Source: CAWUEZ02 sp963921355
GTDB taxonomy: Bacteria; Pseudomonadota; Alphaproteobacteria; Thalassobaculales; Thalassobaculaceae
Assembly: GCA_963921355.3 (NCBI GenBank)
Contig: OZ001190.1
Coordinates: 2,666,001-2,730,000, forward strand
Length of the DNA: 64,000 nucleotides
Direction: 5' to 3'
Position 1 is the first letter of the stretch; each line of letters begins with the position of its first letter. A model generated the notes under the pieces. That model had not been told where the DNA came from and did not search any database. It worked only from the letters and a program-made list of their open reading frames with translations. Below, piece by piece: positions 32,549 through 42,204 of this stretch. The position numbers and the translations under genes were made by a program.

Positions 32549-33568
32549 ATGCCGAAGGCGCGAAAGAGAGGAACGCGGTTCGCGGATATTGCGGACCATG
32601 CCGGGGTCGGAATCGCCACCGTCGACCGGGTCCTGAACGAGCGTGGGAACGTCTCGGCCGACACCGCATCGCGGGTGATCCGGTCGGCGGAGATCCTCGG
32701 GGTCAACCGGGTGCTGCCGACACCCTGGCGCGCCCGCAGACGCTACCGGGTGATTCTGCCGCGCGGCCGACTGAGCGTGGCGGAACGGCTGAACCAGGCC
32801 TTCATCCGGTTGGCAATGCCCTGGCGAAGCGCGGTCACGATCGAACGCAGCTTTGTCGATGACCACAATCCGGAGGCGGTCGTCGAGGCGCTGCTGAACT
32901 GCGAGGGAACCGCCGACGGGGTGATCGTGGTGCCGACCGACCATGCCTGCGTGCGCGACGCGGTCGACCGGTTGAGCGGGTCCGTCTCCGTCGTCACCCT
33001 CGTCAGCGACCTGCGCGACAGTGCCCGGCGATGGTTCGTCGGCATCGACAACCACCGCGCCGGCCGGACCGCCGGGTTCATCTGCGGCCGCGCGGTCCAG
33101 GACGGCGACGCGGTCGCCGAGGTCTGGCGGGGACCCGCATACAGCGGTCAGGAGCAGCGGATCGCCGGTTTCGAGGAAGTGCTCCGGGCGCAGTTTCCGC
33201 GCGTCGAAGTTCACATCCTGTCGGTTGAGAGCAACGACTCAGTGACGATCGAGGGTGAGATCGAGCGCCTGTTCTCCCGCACACCGAACCTGCGCGCGCT
33301 CTACAACGCGGGGCTGCTGGAGCGCCCGGTGAGCGTCTCGGTTCCCGAGTGGGGGCGCGGGCGCGGCCTGTGCTACGCCGCTCACGAACTGACCGACGGG
33401 AACATCGACCGCCTCAAGCGGGATTTGATTGATTACGTGATCGACCAGAATCCCGAACGTCAGGCCCACAACGCCTTGGAACTGCTTCTGGCCGAGGACC
33501 ATATCGGCGACCATGATCCGGTCGAGACGACGACCGGTTTCGATCTCTATTGCCGAGAGAACATCTAG
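32549..33568 (+). CDS. LacI-family transcriptional regulator
   Basis: 339 aa. The N-terminal helix-turn-helix and hinge (FADIADHAGVGIATVDRVL, NERGNVS) are typical LacI, followed by a periplasmic-binding-protein-like sensor domain. ATG 32549 begins just before the DNA-binding domain; no strong ribosome binding site. It follows the isomerase remnant by 31 nt, so the pair was probably co-transcribed. Loss of the isomerase 5' end also removes its native promoter, so expression now depends on something else. Confidence 0.85.
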   Translation: MPKARKRGTRFADIADHAGVGIATVDRVLNERGNVSADTASRVIRSAEILGVNRVLPTPWRARRRYRVILPRGRLSVAERLNQAFIRLAMPWRSAVTIERSFVDDHNPEAVVEALLNCEGTADGVIVVPTDHACVRDAVDRLSGSVSVVTLVSDLRDSARRWFVGIDNHRAGRTAGFICGRAVQDGDAVAEVWRGPAYSGQEQRIAGFEEVLRAQFPRVEVHILSVESNDSVTIEGEIERLFSRTPNLRALYNAGLLERPVSVSVPEWGRGRGLCYAAHELTDGNIDRLKRDLIDYVIDQNPERQAHNALELLLAEDHIGDHDPVETTTGFDLYCRENI

Positions 33569-34605
33569 TGCGCCGGCGTCGCCGCGCCTGAGAGAGGGCG
33601 GCGGACGAAGTATTCCGGGTCTCTCCGTTGCCGGGCCAGCGCAGGAAGCATTTCGCGATATGCCGCCAGGACGCCGCGATAGGGCGGTGGGCAATCCGCC
33701 CTGATCTCGGCATGCAGGTCGGCCAGGGCGTGGAACGGCACCTTGGGGAACATGTTATGTTCGACGTGGTAGTTCATGTTCGAATACACGAACCGCAGGA
33801 ACGGGTTCAGCAGCACCGTCCGTGAGTTCAGTCGATGGTCCGGCACATCCTCGGCGAGGCCCGCATGCTGGGTGGCGGCGAGCAGGTGGTGCAGCCAGGT
33901 TCCGTAGAAGGTCGGCAAGCCGACCAGCATCGCCGGCAGCCAGCTCTGGGTGGCGACGGAAACAGCGGTCACGACGCCGAAGACTGCGAGATGGGCGCGG
34001 GCGGTCCAATAGGCTTTGCGGCGGTCCGCCTCGACGAGATAGTCCTGCTCTTCCGCCGACAGTCTGCCGAAAGCGAGCCGGATCATGCGCCGGGCATCGG
34101 GCAGGCCGGCCTTGAGGTGGACCATGTTGGCCGCCAGGCCGGCCAGGCTCGGCGGCCGCGGAAACGCGATCTCGGGGTCACGGCCGACGACGATGGTGTG
34201 GGTGTGATGGCGGATGTGGCTCCAGCGCCAGAGATAGGGGTTCTTCAGCGCCATGAACGACGCCAGGTGATAGAACCCTTCGCCGATCACCCGGTTCTTG
34301 AAGACGGTGCCGTGGGCGCTTTCATGCCAGCGGCTGGCTGCACAGGACCCGTAGAACACGCCGTACACCAGGGCCGCCGGAACCGCCCACCAGCCGCCCC
34401 ATGCCAGAACCAGCCAGGTGCCGCTGCCAGCGAGCAGTGCCAGCCACAGGCCGTAGTTCAGCAGCCCGGCACGATCCGAGCGCTCCATGAGGTGTTTCAG
34501 CCGTTTGCGCGAGATCGGCGTGCGGTACCAGTCAGCCGGCTGAAACTCGGCGCAGACGTCGCCACCGATCAGACTGTAGTTGCGACGGGTGTCTTCGCGA
34601 GACAT
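33565..34605 (-). CDS. membrane fatty acid desaturase family protein
   Basis: 346 aa. Three histidine boxes are present: HESAH, HIRHH and NYHVEHN (di-iron ligands), with about four membrane segments between. It most resembles the single-protein desaturases annotated MocD-like in rhizobia, whose substrate is uncertain. Convergent with the LacI gene, overlapping by 4 nt. Confidence 0.85.
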   Translation of the reverse strand: MSREDTRRNYSLIGGDVCAEFQPADWYRTPISRKRLKHLMERSDRAGLLNYGLWLALLAGSGTWLVLAWGGWWAVPAALVYGVFYGSCAASRWHESAHGTVFKNRVIGEGFYHLASFMALKNPYLWRWSHIRHHTHTIVVGRDPEIAFPRPPSLAGLAANMVHLKAGLPDARRMIRLAFGRLSAEEQDYLVEADRRKAYWTARAHLAVFGVVTAVSVATQSWLPAMLVGLPTFYGTWLHHLLAATQHAGLAEDVPDHRLNSRTVLLNPFLRFVYSNMNYHVEHNMFPKVPFHALADLHAEIRADCPPPYRGVLAAYREMLPALARQRRDPEYFVRRPLSGAATPAH

Positions 34606-34694
34606 CTCAGCGTCCGTTTCGGTCGCGCGCCTGCGGTCAGTGTCGCAGGTCCGATGACGCCGTCAAATTCCAGTTGATCGTTTTTGATCAGTCC

Positions 34695-34994
34695 TCAGTC
34701 CGTGCTGCCGGCGACCAGAGTTCGGGTGATGTCGGCCCATTCGGCTGACAGCTCTGCCGTGCCATGGGGCCGGCCGGCCCGGCGGAACCAGTAGCCGGCA
34801 TTGGCCTCGTCACCCTCCACCCGGTGCAGGTGGGCATGGACCCAGGCCGCGTCCGGGCTGTCGTCGCTCTGAACGATCTCGTGGGCCTTTTCCCAATCAC
34901 CCCGGCCTTGATGCCAGAGCCCGAGGACAGCCGGCGACAGATCCTCCGGCGGTTCTGCCCAGGAAAGCGAAGCCCGAAACTCCTCGAACGTCAT
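34695..34994 (-). CDS. conserved hypothetical protein, 99 aa
   Basis: MTFEEFRASLSWAEPPEDLS..., Trp-rich and acidic, with a HQGRGDWEKAHEIVQ segment and a C-terminal AELSAEWADITRTLV. This small tetratricopeptide-like protein is common in alphaproteobacteria without known function. The start is set by GGAGG 6 nt upstream; a longer open frame exists. Confidence 0.7.
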   Translation of the reverse strand: MTFEEFRASLSWAEPPEDLSPAVLGLWHQGRGDWEKAHEIVQSDDSPDAAWVHAHLHRVEGDEANAGYWFRRAGRPHGTAELSAEWADITRTLVAGSTD

Positions 34995-35094
34995 GCTGGC
35001 CTCCTGGTCCTCTAGTGGTGCGATCCGAACGGATGAGTCCCATCCGTTCGGTGAATCGCCCCACCACGTTATTGAATATGTGGGCTGATTCACA

Positions 35095-35117
35095 AAACGT
35101 TTGGAGACCAAACGTTT
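35095..35117. promoter_or_regulatory. perfect palindrome, likely LacI-type operator
   Basis: AAACGTTTGG-AGA-CCAAACGTTT is a perfect 10-bp inverted repeat with a 3-bp centre; each arm also contains the self-complementary AAACGTTT. It lies 70-90 bp before the enolase-superfamily gene start in a 190-bp divergent intergenic region. The CG-centred AAACGTTT core is typical of LacI-family sites; the regulator may be the gene at 32,549. Confidence 0.6.
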
Positions 35118-35185
35118 CGATCAGACCACGAGATCGGTAATCGGGCCTTATGATAGCCGGGTGGGAAGAGGAGGGGAGTCGCTGC

Positions 35186-36601
35186 ATGGATGCTGTGCGC
35201 CTGCGTGTCCGCGAAATCGGGTGTTTCGAGCGGCCGGTCCGCTTTCGCATGCCCTTCCGTTTCGGGTCGGCCACCATGACCGAGATGCCCCAGGCCTTCG
35301 TGCGGGTGCGGGTCCGGCTGGAGGACGGCCGCGAGTCCTGGGGCCAGGCGGCGGAACTGATGGCGCCGAAATGGTTCGACAAATCGCCGGAACTCTCGAA
35401 CGACGACAACGCCGATCAGCTGCGTCGCGCGGTCCGGCACTACGGCGAGCTTCTTCTGTCGTCGGACCTGGACACCGCCTTCGGCCACTACGCGGCGGCC
35501 TATCACCCCCACCTCGCCGTCTGCCGGGAGAACGGCTTGAACCCGCTGGTCGCCTCTTTCGGTCCGGCCCTCATCGACCGGGCGGTGCTGGACGCATTGT
35601 GCCGGATTCACGGCCTCGGGTTCGCCGACGCGATGCACGCCAACCTGCCGGCGATGGCGCCGCAGCGTCTGGTCGGCGGCTTTGAGGATGTGGACTTCGG
35701 CGCTTTCCTCGCCGGCCTCGAACCGCGCCGCACCGTCGCCGCCCGCCATACCGTCGGGTTGGTTGATCCGCTGACGGCGGCGGATCAGAACCCCGGCGAT
35801 CGGCTCGATGACGGATTGCCCGAGACCTTGGAGGAGGTGATCGCGCGCTACGGCAACCGCTACTTCAAGATCAAAGTTGGCGGCGACGTTGCGGCCGATC
35901 TCGAGCGGCTGCTGGCAATTGCCGCCGTGCTGGATGCCGCCTCCGCATCCTACGATGTCACCCTGGACGGCAACGAGCAGTACCGGGATCTCGATCAGCT
36001 CCATGAGCTCATTGCTGCGGTTCGGGCCGATCCGAAGCTCGAACGGTTCAGCCGCTCCGTTCTGTTCCTGGAGCAGCCGATCCACCGCGACCGCGCCCTG
36101 GCGGAAGACCTGAGCGGTCTGTCCGCGTCCTGGCCGGTCATCATCGATGAGTCGGACGAGGATCTGGGATCGTTCCCGGCTGCCAGAGGTTGCGGCTACA
36201 GCGGCGTCTCGTCGAAGAGCTGCAAGGGGTTCTACAAGGCGCTGATCAATCTCGCCCGCTGCCGGATGTGGTCGACCCCGGAGCACCGTTTCCTGATGAG
36301 TGCCGAGGACCTGAGCTGTCAGGCCGGGCTGTCGCTGCAGCAGGATCTCGCCCTGGTATCCCTGCTCGGGATCGAGCATGTGGAGCGCAACGGCCATCAC
36401 TACGCCCGCGGCATGGCGGGGGTGCCCGAGGCCGAGCAGGCGGCCTTCCTGGCGGCCCATCCCGACACCTACGAGCGGATTGGTGATTCGGTCTGTCTGC
36501 GCGTCGTCGATGGGATGATCGAGACGGGAAGCCTCGCAGGTCCGGGTTACGGCACCCGGGTCGAGCCCGATTGGAACAGCATGGCCCCGATGGGGGCGTG
36601 A
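35186..36601 (+). CDS. enolase-superfamily enzyme (mandelate racemase/muconate lactonising-like)
   Basis: 471 aa. Barrel motifs: FKIKVGGD (KxK base), TLDGNEQ, LFLEQPI and IIDESDED as the three metal-ligand strands, and GVSSKSCKG with the second Lys. The N-terminal capping domain is intact, and the protein is longer than the usual 370-400 aa. Substrate cannot be read from sequence; nearby sugar-acid genes suggest an acid sugar. ATG 35186 is preceded by a somewhat distant GGAGGGG. Confidence 0.75.
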   Translation: MDAVRLRVREIGCFERPVRFRMPFRFGSATMTEMPQAFVRVRVRLEDGRESWGQAAELMAPKWFDKSPELSNDDNADQLRRAVRHYGELLLSSDLDTAFGHYAAAYHPHLAVCRENGLNPLVASFGPALIDRAVLDALCRIHGLGFADAMHANLPAMAPQRLVGGFEDVDFGAFLAGLEPRRTVAARHTVGLVDPLTAADQNPGDRLDDGLPETLEEVIARYGNRYFKIKVGGDVAADLERLLAIAAVLDAASASYDVTLDGNEQYRDLDQLHELIAAVRADPKLERFSRSVLFLEQPIHRDRALAEDLSGLSASWPVIIDESDEDLGSFPAARGCGYSGVSSKSCKGFYKALINLARCRMWSTPEHRFLMSAEDLSCQAGLSLQQDLALVSLLGIEHVERNGHHYARGMAGVPEAEQAAFLAAHPDTYERIGDSVCLRVVDGMIETGSLAGPGYGTRVEPDWNSMAPMGA

Positions 36602-36610
36602 CGGGGCCCT

Positions 36611-36746
36611 AGATCGGATCATCTTTTGAAGGAAACACGCGGGTTTCCGTCAAAACATGTGAATCCGATCTAAATCATAGAGTTAGAGCAGATTCACCGG
36701 TCAGATGGACCGCCGAAAGCGATTCCATCTGACACGGATCTGCTCT
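36611..36746. repeat. two palindromic intergenic elements (REP-like) between convergent genes
   Basis: First element 36611-36671: outer arms AGATCGGAT / ATCCGATCT, inner GGAAAC / GTTTCC. Second element 36685-36746: AGAGCAGAT / ATCTGCTCT with TCAGATGGA / TCCATCTGA inside. They probably act as bidirectional terminators or belong to a dispersed family. Confidence 0.6.
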
Positions 36747-37956
36747 AGATCGGCGTTTCCTCCAGCACCAGGGCGGCCGCGCCACGGGCCCAGACCGCGT
36801 CGCCGGCCGGGTCGATCACCAGCGAGGTCGGCACGGCATCCATCGGAAACTGGTTGTCCGCCAGGGCCGCGTGCAGGCCTTCGAAGAAAGCGGCGGCGGA
36901 GCGGGCGCGCTCGCCCGACAGCAGGATCAGCGGCGGATCCAGGACGCGCACCAGGTTCGAGATCCCGACCCCCAGCATGGCCCCGGCCGAGCGGAACACC
37001 TCGGCGGCCCGTGTGTCGCCCCCATCGGCGGCGCGGATCGAGGCGTCGATCGCTTCGTGCACGGCGATCGGATCGGTCATGTCGATCGGGGTACCGGCGG
37101 CTGCGAGGTCGCGGGCGATCGCATAGTCGGAGACGTAGGCCTCGAGGCAGCCGCGCTGGCCGCACCGGCAGTCGGCACCGCCGACCACGATCTTGGTGTG
37201 GCCGACCTCGGCGCCGAAGCCGCGCGCCCCGCGATGCAGGCGACCGTCGATGATCAGCCCCATGCCGACCCCATGCTCGACCGTGATGACCAGCAGCGTC
37301 GGCTGGTCGCGGCCGCGCCCGAACCATTTCTCGGCAAGCGCGATCATGTTGGCGTCGTTGTCGACGAAGGTCTTCAGCCCGGTCTGGTGTTCGATGATGG
37401 CCCGCAACGGGACATCGCGGTCGGCGAACAGCGGCCCCCAGCGCACGACCCCGCTGCGGTACTCCACGAATCCCGGGACGCCGACGCCGACGCCCAGGAC
37501 GAGGTCGGGGTCGATATCCGCCGAGGCGAGGATTTCCGATACCCGAGCCTCACAGGTCCGGGCGATGGTCTCCTGCGCTTCCCGATCGGCGCGTACGGTC
37601 ACGCTGTCGCTGACCAGGACGTCGCCGACGAAGTTCGTCAGGGACACGGCCGTCTGGTGCATCGATACCTTGATCCCGACGGCGAACGCGGCCGCGGGGT
37701 TGATCTCCAGCAGGGTGCGGGGGCGGCCCCGGCGCCGGGTCGCGGTCACTCCGGACTCGGCGATCTCGCGCACCAGACCGTCGTCCAGCAGGTCGGCCGT
37801 AATCACCGACACGGTCGCCGGGCTGAGGTCGGCCTGTTCGGCGAGTTCGATGCGGGCGGCGGATCCGACCCGGCGCAGGGTCTCCAGCACGCGTTTGCGG
37901 TTGGCCGCGCGGGTCTGATCGGTCGGGCGCGAACTGTCCTGCAGCGCAGCGGGCAT
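36745..37956 (-). CDS. ROK-family transcriptional regulator of the xylose locus
   Basis: 403 aa. An N-terminal winged helix (ELAEQADLSPATVSVITADL) is followed by a ROK sugar-kinase-like domain with VGVGVPGFVEY, a VDNDAN site, VEHGVGMGLIIDG and the zinc-binding CRCGQRGCLE. It closes the leftward operon behind the lactonase gene (11 nt gap). A NagC/Mlc-like operator lies upstream of xylF at the head of the operon, so it likely represses xylose genes until sugar binds. Confidence 0.88.
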   Translation of the reverse strand: MPAALQDSSRPTDQTRAANRKRVLETLRRVGSAARIELAEQADLSPATVSVITADLLDDGLVREIAESGVTATRRRGRPRTLLEINPAAAFAVGIKVSMHQTAVSLTNFVGDVLVSDSVTVRADREAQETIARTCEARVSEILASADIDPDLVLGVGVGVPGFVEYRSGVVRWGPLFADRDVPLRAIIEHQTGLKTFVDNDANMIALAEKWFGRGRDQPTLLVITVEHGVGMGLIIDGRLHRGARGFGAEVGHTKIVVGGADCRCGQRGCLEAYVSDYAIARDLAAAGTPIDMTDPIAVHEAIDASIRAADGGDTRAAEVFRSAGAMLGVGISNLVRVLDPPLILLSGERARSAAAFFEGLHAALADNQFPMDAVPTSLVIDPAGDAVWARGAAALVLEETPI

Positions 37957-37967
37957 GGTGCGCTCCG

Positions 37968-38870
37968 CTAGCCGCCCGGTGGGCCGGCGAAGGTCGATTC
38001 CGGCAGGCCGACAACGCCCGGCCGCACGACAAAGATGCCGCCGGCGGTGGGCTCGGCCCGGGCATCGTCGTCGGTGAACCCCTCGCGGGCGGTGGTGATG
38101 TAGAGCCGGTCGAGATCCGGGCCACCGAAGCAGGCGCAGGTCACCTGACGCACCGGCAGATCGACCCGCAGGTCCCGGGTTTCGTCGGGCAGGAACCGCT
38201 GCACCCGGGCGCCGTTGTACTGGGCGTTCCAGAGACCGCCCTCGGCGTCGACGCAGGATCCGTCGGGTTTGCCTTCCTCCGCGCTCAGCTCAGCGAAGAC
38301 CCGGCGCTGCACCGGCCGGTCGCCGCTGTAGTCAAAGGCGTAGATCGCCTTGCCAGAGCTGTCCGCGAAGTAGAGCACCGACCCGTCGGGCGAACAGGCC
38401 AGCCCGTTGCCGCAGCCAACGCCATCGAACAACTGCCCGAAGGCGCCGTCGCGGCCGTAGCGGTAGACCGCCGACAGCGGTCGCAGGCTTTCCTCGTCGC
38501 TGCCGCCGACCAGGAAGTTGCCGCCCCGGTCGCAGCGGCCGTCGTTCAGCCGGGTGGTCGGCTTGTCGGCCTCGACCTGGAACAGCGGTCGCGGGGCGGC
38601 ATGGAAGTCGTCGAGCACGGCCATGCCGTCCTCGAACGCTGCCAGGATCCATCCCTCCGGCGAGAAGGCGAAGCTGCCGAGACGCTTGTCCAGGGCCCGG
38701 TGCTCGGCATTGTCGCCGTCAGCGTCGCAGCGCCAGAGGGCGTGGCCATGGATGTCGGTCCAGTACAGCCGGCGCTCTCCGGCATGCCACTGAATGCCTT
38801 CCGCGAGGACGCAGCGGCAGTCGACCAGCAGCTCGGCTTCGAACCGCCGGCCTGTGGCCTGGTCAGGCAT
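37968..38870 (-). CDS. SMP-30/gluconolactonase family, candidate xylonolactonase
   Basis: 300-aa six-bladed beta-propeller. Signature positions include ECRCVLAEG-like start (CVLAEGIQWH), TTRLNDGRCD and GNGLACSPDG with the metal-binding Asp/Asn. ATG 38870 overlaps the ATPase stop region; a GTG 15 nt further up is possible. Between xylose transporter and regulator, the likely substrate is xylono-lactone (XylC-like, inference). Confidence 0.8.
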   Translation of the reverse strand: MPDQATGRRFEAELLVDCRCVLAEGIQWHAGERRLYWTDIHGHALWRCDADGDNAEHRALDKRLGSFAFSPEGWILAAFEDGMAVLDDFHAAPRPLFQVEADKPTTRLNDGRCDRGGNFLVGGSDEESLRPLSAVYRYGRDGAFGQLFDGVGCGNGLACSPDGSVLYFADSSGKAIYAFDYSGDRPVQRRVFAELSAEEGKPDGSCVDAEGGLWNAQYNGARVQRFLPDETRDLRVDLPVRQVTCACFGGPDLDRLYITTAREGFTDDDARAEPTAGGIFVVRPGVVGLPESTFAGPPGG

Positions 38871-39690
38871 CGACCGATCCGCCACCGGCCGCCTTTGGCG
38901 CCTGACCCATGATGATCATCGCCAGCACCTCATCCTTGGTCACATCCTCGGTGCGCACGGTGCCGACCAGTTTGCCGTTCTTCATCACGGTCAGCCGGTC
39001 GGACAGGTCGAACACGTCGTGGATGTCGTGGCTGATCAGGAAGATCCCGATGCCTTCGGATTTCAGCTGTTTGATCAGGTCGGAGACCATTGCCGTCTCC
39101 TGGACACCCAGTGCCGCCGTCGGCTCGTCCATGATCAGGATCCGCGCATCGAAATAGACCGCGCGGGCGATCGCCACCGACTGGCGCTGACCGCCGGACA
39201 GGGCCGAGACGGGGGCCGAGAACTTGCGGAAGTTCGGGTTCAGCCGGCCCATGATGGTGCGGGTCTCCGCCTCCATCTTGACCTCGTCCAGCATGCCGGA
39301 TCCGGTCAGCAGTTCGCGGCCCAGGAACAGGTTGGCGGCGGCATCGAGATTATCGGCCAGCGCCAGGGTCTGGTAGATCGTCTCGATGTTGTAGGAGCGG
39401 GCATCCCGGGTGTTGCGGATGCGCGCGGTCTCGCCGTTGATCCGGATCTCGCCGGCGGTCGCCTGATAGGCGCCGGACAGCACCTTGATCAGCGTCGACT
39501 TGCCGGCCCCGTTGTGGCCGAGCAGTCCGACCACTTCGCCCGGATAGAGGTCGCAGCTGACGCCGTCGACCGCCTTGATGCCGCCGAACGCGACATGGAT
39601 GTCCCGCATGTCGACCAGCGGCGTGCCGGACGGCGATGGGGATGGGGAGGCCGCGGGGGACGCCGCAGGAACTGGGGTTTCTGTGCTCAT
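38863..39690 (-). CDS. xylG: sugar ABC transporter ATP-binding protein (single domain), XylG/FrcA-like
   Basis: 275 aa. Walker A GHNGAGKST, signature LSGGQRQSV, Walker B ILIMDEPTAALG, and the H-loop ISHDIHD. One ATPase domain only, unlike the duplicated ~500-aa E. coli XylG but like the FrcA type. The N-terminus has a Pro/Ser-rich tail before the domain. GGGAGG lies 6 nt before ATG 39690. Confidence 0.88.
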   Translation of the reverse strand: MSTETPVPAASPAASPSPSPSGTPLVDMRDIHVAFGGIKAVDGVSCDLYPGEVVGLLGHNGAGKSTLIKVLSGAYQATAGEIRINGETARIRNTRDARSYNIETIYQTLALADNLDAAANLFLGRELLTGSGMLDEVKMEAETRTIMGRLNPNFRKFSAPVSALSGGQRQSVAIARAVYFDARILIMDEPTAALGVQETAMVSDLIKQLKSEGIGIFLISHDIHDVFDLSDRLTVMKNGKLVGTVRTEDVTKDEVLAMIIMGQAPKAAGGGSVDA

Positions 39691-39701
39691 GTCTGCCTCC
39701 C

Positions 39702-41006
39702 TCAATCGCCGATGCGGCGGCGGTAGACCTGGTCGATCCAGACGGCCAGCACCAGGATCAGGCCGATGACGATCGACTGCAGCGAGGTGTTGATGCCGAT
39801 CAGCGCCATGCCGCTCTGCAGGCTCTGCATCACCAGCGCCCCGAGGATCGCCCCGTAGATGGTGCCGGCCCCGCCGGCGAGCGATGTGCCGCCGATCACC
39901 GCCGCGGCGATCACCCGGAGTTCGTCCAGGGTCCCGAGATCGTTGGCCGCCGATTGCAGGCGTGCCGAGGCGATCACCGCGGAGATCGCGCACAGCACAC
40001 CCATCAGCGTGAAGACGTAGACGGTCATGCGGCGGGAATCGATGCCCGACAGGTCGGCCGCCTGAGGGTTGCCGCCCATGGCGAAGACATAGCGGCCGAA
40101 CTTGGTGCGCCGGGCGACCACCGTCATGACCAGGGCGATGACCGCGACGATCACCACCGGGATGGCGATGCCGTGGGCGATCTCCAGCCCGCCGGCCGGG
40201 ATCTCCCAGCCCTTGGCTTCCGCCATCCGTTCGGCGGCGCGTTTCGGGATCGGATAGGCGTTCATGATGGCCACGAAACCGACGATCGCCGCCGTCAGCA
40301 GCCCGATCGTCACCCCGTCCGCCCAGAGCGGCTTGGCGTGGAACTTGAACACCCGCCGGCGTCGCCGGTTGGCGAAGGTCACGTAGAACACCAGCGCGAT
40401 CGACAGGACGCCGAACAGCCAACTCAGGTTCTCGCCCAAGGTCCCGACGATTCCCCCGCCGAAGATCACGAAGGTCTCGTCGAGCGGCGCGACGGTCCGG
40501 CCCTGGGTGACCCACCAGGCCGCCCCGCGCCAGACCAGCAGTCCGCCGAGGGTGACGATGAAGGCGGGCACCGCCAGGAAGCCGATCACCCAGCCCTGCA
40601 GCGCGCCGACCACGGCGCCGAGCGCCAGGCCCACCGCGAGCGTGATCACCCAGGTCGCGGGATGACCGTAGCCGAGATATTGCGGCAGGATCTCGGCCTG
40701 GACCACGCCCATGATCATGGCGATCAGCCCGAGCAGCGAACCGACCGACAGGTCGATGTGACGGGCAACGATCACGAACACCATGCCGGTGGCCATGACC
40801 GCGACCGAGGCGGCCTGGACCGACAGGTTGAACAGGTTCCGGGGGGTGAGGAACCGTCCGCCGGTCAGGATGTCCAGCACGACCCAGATGATGATCAGGG
40901 CGCCGATCATGCCGAGCAGGCGGAGGTCGAGTTCCATGGTGCGGGCGAGGCCCATCGCGCCGGCCCGCGGTGGGGCGGCGTCGGAAGCAGACGAGGTGTC
41001 AGTCAT
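39702..41006 (-). CDS. xylH: sugar ABC transporter permease, XylH-like
   Basis: 434 aa with about 10-12 membrane segments; HIDLSVGSLLGL and AAVIGGTSLAGGAGTIYG are the recognised BPD_transp_2 landmarks. Slightly longer than E. coli XylH (393 aa) because of a central loop with the sequence AERMAEAKGWEIPAGG. Second gene of the operon. Confidence 0.9.
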   Translation of the reverse strand: MTDTSSASDAAPPRAGAMGLARTMELDLRLLGMIGALIIIWVVLDILTGGRFLTPRNLFNLSVQAASVAVMATGMVFVIVARHIDLSVGSLLGLIAMIMGVVQAEILPQYLGYGHPATWVITLAVGLALGAVVGALQGWVIGFLAVPAFIVTLGGLLVWRGAAWWVTQGRTVAPLDETFVIFGGGIVGTLGENLSWLFGVLSIALVFYVTFANRRRRRVFKFHAKPLWADGVTIGLLTAAIVGFVAIMNAYPIPKRAAERMAEAKGWEIPAGGLEIAHGIAIPVVIVAVIALVMTVVARRTKFGRYVFAMGGNPQAADLSGIDSRRMTVYVFTLMGVLCAISAVIASARLQSAANDLGTLDELRVIAAAVIGGTSLAGGAGTIYGAILGALVMQSLQSGMALIGINTSLQSIVIGLILVLAVWIDQVYRRRIGD

Positions 41007-41093
41007 GGTCGGTGTCCCGATGGCGACCGGACGGCAACAGGGCAGCCGGACCCGGCACCGATGGACGGCGCCGGGCCGGTGCTTTGGCCGTGG

Positions 41094-42143
41094 TCAGTTG
41101 CAGGCGGCGACGCTGCCGGCGGACACGCCCTGGCAGGCGGCGGCCTTGCTGATCCAACCGGCGTCGATGACGACGTTCAGGTTGTCGCGGGTGACCGGCA
41201 CCGGGGCCAGGAAGACGGAGCTCATCTTCGTGCCGCTGGGGCTGGTCCAGCCCTGCGCACCCGTCACGTCCGCCATGGCGGCACCCTTGGCGAGTTCGAC
41301 AGCGATCTCCGCCGCCCGCTTGCCGAGCTCACGGGCGTCCTTCCAGACCGACACGGTCTGGGTGCCGCGCGCCACCCGGTTCAGGGCCGCGTGGTCGCCG
41401 TCCTGGCCGGACACCGGTAGGCCGTCGAGCCCCTGGGCGGTCAACGCGGCGACAACGCCGCCGGCGGTGCCGTCGTTGGAGGCCACGACCGCATCGACCT
41501 TGTTGTCGTTGGCGGTCAGGATCTGCTCCATGTTGCGCTGGGCGTTCGCCGGCAGCCAGCCGTCGGTGTACTGCTCACCGACCACTTTGATGTCGCCGCT
41601 GTCGATGGCCGCCTTCAGGACCTCGAGCTGACCGCCATGCAGGAAGTCGGCGTTCGGATCCTGGGCGCTGCCCTTGATGAAGACGTAGTTGCCCTTGGGC
41701 TGGGCCGCGAAGACCGTCCGCGCCTGCATGCGACCGACCTCGACATTGTCGAAGGTGATGTAGAAGGCGTCCGGATCGTCGATCAGCCGGTCGTAGCCGA
41801 CGACCGGGATGCCTTCCGCGGTGGCCTTGGCGACCGCCGGGCGGATCGCGCCGGCATCCTGGGCCAGGATGATCAGGGCGGTGGCACCCCGAGCGATCAG
41901 GCTTTCGACATCGGACAGCTGCTTGCCGGTCGAGCTCTGGGCGTCGGCACTGATGTATTCCGCACCGGCCGCCTCCAGGGCGGATTTGATGGCGGCTTCG
42001 TCGGTCTTCCAGCGCTCTTCCTGGAAGTTCGACCAGCTGACGCCGACCACGATGTCGGCGGCGTTGGCGGCAAGCGGAGCGGCGGTGGCCATCGCCAGGG
42101 CCGCGGTGCCCGCGAGGAAATTACGTGCCCGTGAGTTTTGCAT
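41094..42143 (-). CDS. xylF: periplasmic D-xylose-binding protein, XylF-like
   Basis: 349 aa. Signal peptide MQNSRARNFLAGTAALAMAT...NA-A, then IVVGVSWSNFQEERWKTDE and later ASNDGTAGGVV and GLPVSGQDGD, which match XylF ligand-binding segments. GGAGA lies 8 nt upstream of ATG 42143. First gene of the leftward xylose operon. Confidence 0.92.
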   Translation of the reverse strand: MQNSRARNFLAGTAALAMATAAPLAANAADIVVGVSWSNFQEERWKTDEAAIKSALEAAGAEYISADAQSSTGKQLSDVESLIARGATALIILAQDAGAIRPAVAKATAEGIPVVGYDRLIDDPDAFYITFDNVEVGRMQARTVFAAQPKGNYVFIKGSAQDPNADFLHGGQLEVLKAAIDSGDIKVVGEQYTDGWLPANAQRNMEQILTANDNKVDAVVASNDGTAGGVVAALTAQGLDGLPVSGQDGDHAALNRVARGTQTVSVWKDARELGKRAAEIAVELAKGAAMADVTGAQGWTSPSGTKMSSVFLAPVPVTRDNLNVVIDAGWISKAAACQGVSAGSVAACN

Positions 42144-42204
42144 GTTCAGCGTCTCCCTGGTGACAGAAGCTCTTGTTGATCGACCGGCACAACGCCGCGT
42201 ACTC

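Noticed and set aside
39690..40515. N-terminal extension of the sugar ABC ATPase over the permease gene
   Set aside because: The extension is antisense-frame readthrough of the permease gene; the ATP-binding domain starts after ATG 39690, which has GGGAGG upstream.
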